Source: Desulfobacterales bacterium (GTDB taxonomy: Bacteria > Desulfobacterota > Desulfobacteria > Desulfobacterales > JAHEIW01). Taken from it: a DNA stretch of 32,025 nt. Positions within the stretch are counted from its first letter, which is position 1. Each line of letters begins with the position of its first letter. Location: assembly GCA_020348305.1 (NCBI GenBank), contig CP070746.1:2729933-2761957 (forward strand), in the 5' to 3' direction. Below are positions 30,320 to 32,025 of this stretch, in pieces. Below the pieces are notes generated by a model. That model was not told the origin of the DNA. It saw only the letters and a program-made list of their open reading frames with translations, and did not search any database. Both the position numbers and the translations under genes were made by a program.

Positions 30320-32002
30320 CTATTGTGACAATTTAGCAATGACATGGTCATATTCATGAATCAGTCCCGGTTTGACCTGGACTTTGACGCGGATATTTTT
30401 TCCGGTAGTATTAAAGCCACGCACCATATTAAATTGTAAGGCTTCAACAACTTCCATTTCCAAAAAGTCCGGATTTGCTCCCCGTTGAATGGCTTTGTCC
30501 CGCAGCAGTTCAAAGGCATGTTGTTGGGCCCCCGTGCGGTCATAATTGCTATCAATTTGTTGGCTGAAGTTTTCCTCCGGGGCCTCAGCCACCCGTCGTT
30601 CAGTATCCGCAAAAAATATTACCTCGCATGTGGTTCTGGCTAAGGCCGCCCCGATAGCATTGGCAACCTGCCAATTGGGGACCACTCGAATACTGTAAGC
30701 GCAAAGCTTTTCAAGATGTCGTGCAAAATATGGGGCTGGTCCGCCAAGCACAAGGATGTTTTTGGGCCGCACCAGATACCCTTCCTGGAGTTCGTGAACG
30801 GTATAAACGGGTTTGCTGTTAATCCGATCGATTAAATTCTGGGCGGCTGTTAATATGTTTTGACAGGTAATGTCTATAATTTGGTGGGCCAATGCTTCAA
30901 CCGAAATTCCATGGATTTTGGCCAGCGGTTTAAGGCCGTTCTTCGATTTATCTTTGTCACCGTCTTTAATGTCCCCTGTGATAAACAGCGCATCCGTGGG
31001 CGTGGGCACCTGACCTCCATAGGCCATTGCCGGCCCCAATCGCTCGGGTCCCACTTCAAGCTTGCCCTCAATTAATTTTACCGCGCTATCGCCACCCAAA
31101 CCGATCGAAAGGGTCTCCAAAGAGCGAATAAGCGTTTTATAGCCACCCAGTCCAATTCCCAGAGGATTTAATACCGGTGCGCGGTTGATAAGAAGGGCCA
31201 TGTCGGTTGTCGTACCGCCGATATCCATCACCAGGGTATCTTCATCTTCCGTACCAAAGGCCACAGCGCCCATCACACTGGCCGACGGGCCCGAGAGAAT
31301 TGTTTGTGCCGGAAATTCAATCGATGATTCGAATCTCATATTACCGCCGTCTGCTTTAAGCAGTCGTATGGGTAATACCAATCCCTTGGCCTCCAGGGAT
31401 CGTTGAACCGCTTCATAAAATTCTTTATGGATTGGATATACGGCAGCATTAAGGAAAGTGGTTGCAATACGTCTGGAAAAATTTAAGCTCCCTGAAATCC
31501 GGTGACCCATGAAAATCTTTTCAAAAGAACCATTTAAGATTGCTTGAATCTGCAGTTCATGGGCCGGATTGCGGATGGAAAATTTACCCACCACACCGAC
31601 GTATCGGATTCCCTCTTTTTGCAGATGCTCGGCGATGTGATTGATCTCATCGTGATCAATCGGTTCGATTTCCCGACCTCGGTGATCGATGGATCCGGAG
31701 ACCGGGAAATAATAAGCGTTCGTGCGATAAAAATCAGGATCAATTCCCGGGCCGCTGGAAACAATCATGCCTACGGCTGGTATTTTTTTTTGGACAATGG
31801 CGTTTGTGCTAAGCGTGGTGCTCAGAACGATGCGGCTTATGTTCTTAGGATCAATTCCTGAGGTGATTTCATTCAGGCCGGTGAGAACAGAATTAAATAG
31901 ATTAGATGGATCGGTCAGCACCTTGATTTCCTTTTCGAGGCCATTGTCGTCCAAAAGGACCACATCCGTATGCGTGCCGCCTACATCTAATCCTATGATC
32001 AT
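30320..32002 (-). CDS. Hydantoinase/oxoprolinase family protein (HyuA-type ATPase)
   Basis: The 560-residue product has the actin-like ATPase signatures of the HyuA/oxoprolinase family: GLDVGGTHTDVVLLD (residues 4-18), STTLSTNAIVQ (61-71), RRIATTFLNAAVYP (about 177-190), LSGPSASVMGA (about 236-246), and VMDIGGTTTDMALL (258-271, second phosphate motif). A C-terminal LVLGGPAPYFA segment follows, then a final beta-rich part. Family members hydrolyse ATP to open hydantoin or oxoproline rings or to activate ketones for carboxylation. It is shorter than typical HyuA (about 650-700). No HyuB partner follows; the upstream side is outside the window. AGGGT lies about 10 bp before the ATG. The closest functional type cannot be told from sequence reading alone. 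Confidence 0.88.
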   Translation of the reverse strand: MIIGLDVGGTHTDVVLLDDNGLEKEIKVLTDPSNLFNSVLTGLNEITSGIDPKNISRIVLSTTLSTNAIVQKKIPAVGMIVSSGPGIDPDFYRTNAYYFPVSGSIDHRGREIEPIDHDEINHIAEHLQKEGIRYVGVVGKFSIRNPAHELQIQAILNGSFEKIFMGHRISGSLNFSRRIATTFLNAAVYPIHKEFYEAVQRSLEAKGLVLPIRLLKADGGNMRFESSIEFPAQTILSGPSASVMGAVAFGTEDEDTLVMDIGGTTTDMALLINRAPVLNPLGIGLGGYKTLIRSLETLSIGLGGDSAVKLIEGKLEVGPERLGPAMAYGGQVPTPTDALFITGDIKDGDKDKSKNGLKPLAKIHGISVEALAHQIIDITCQNILTAAQNLIDRINSKPVYTVHELQEGYLVRPKNILVLGGPAPYFARHLEKLCAYSIRVVPNWQVANAIGAALARTTCEVIFFADTERRVAEAPEENFSQQIDSNYDRTGAQQHAFELLRDKAIQRGANPDFLEMEVVEALQFNMVRGFNTTGKNIRVKVQVKPGLIHEYDHVIAKLSQ

Positions 32003-32025
32003 TGTTTTACCCTGATCGTTATGTT

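Overview
The window looks like a chromosomal segment of an anaerobic deltaproteobacterium (Desulfobacterota, Desulfobacterales-like). This is inferred from three things: the three-way NuoB-C-D fusion, the protein style of the complete complex I operon, and the neighbours (EpmA, a DUF1178 protein, a YgiM-like SH3 protein, PAS-rich hybrid kinases). No rRNA or other marker gene is present, so the placement is an inference.

Region 1 (1-748) holds a C-terminally truncated short-chain dehydrogenase remnant and the leader of the nuo operon, with a candidate promoter and small inverted repeats. Region 2 (749-15897) is a full NADH:quinone oxidoreductase operon on the + strand: nuoA, a fused nuoBCD, then nuoE, F, G, H, I, J, K, L, M and N. 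Together these encode the NADH-oxidising arm (E, F, G), the connecting Fe-S arm (B, C, D, I) and the membrane arm (A, H, J, K, L, M, N). Two subunits carry unusual residues. NuoF has Val where the second Glu of the NADH-site GEETA motif is expected. NuoM has Asp and Leu where the TM5 Glu and TM7 Lys of the proton channel are expected. Four gaps inside the operon (after nuoD, nuoE, nuoF and nuoH) are filled with strictly 7-bp-phased degenerate repeats, two of them as large inverted arrays. They resemble the short tandem heptanucleotide repeats known from cyanobacteria.

Region 3 (15898-20400) is a set of small housekeeping and envelope genes: a DUF1178 zinc-ribbon protein (-), a YgiM/TIGR04211-type SH3 membrane protein (+), a CorC/HlyC family CBS-domain membrane protein (+), a PilZ c-di-GMP-binding protein (-) and a LapA-like membrane protein with a Lys/Glu-rich tail (-). 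Bidirectional or strong hairpin terminators separate the convergent genes. Region 4 (20409-26436) has epmA (-), divergent from a four-gene ABC-2 efflux operon of the YbhGFSR type: a membrane-fusion protein, two ATPases that are one fused protein in E. coli, and two permeases.

Region 5 (26513-32002, all - strand) is a tight three-gene cluster: a HyuA-type hydantoinase/oxoprolinase-family ATPase, a histone-deacetylase-family amidohydrolase with an added zinc ribbon, and a cytoplasmic three-PAS hybrid histidine kinase. Its joint function is unknown. This cluster and the heptad repeat arrays are the least explained parts of the window. No tRNA, rRNA, CRISPR array, transposase or phage gene was seen.
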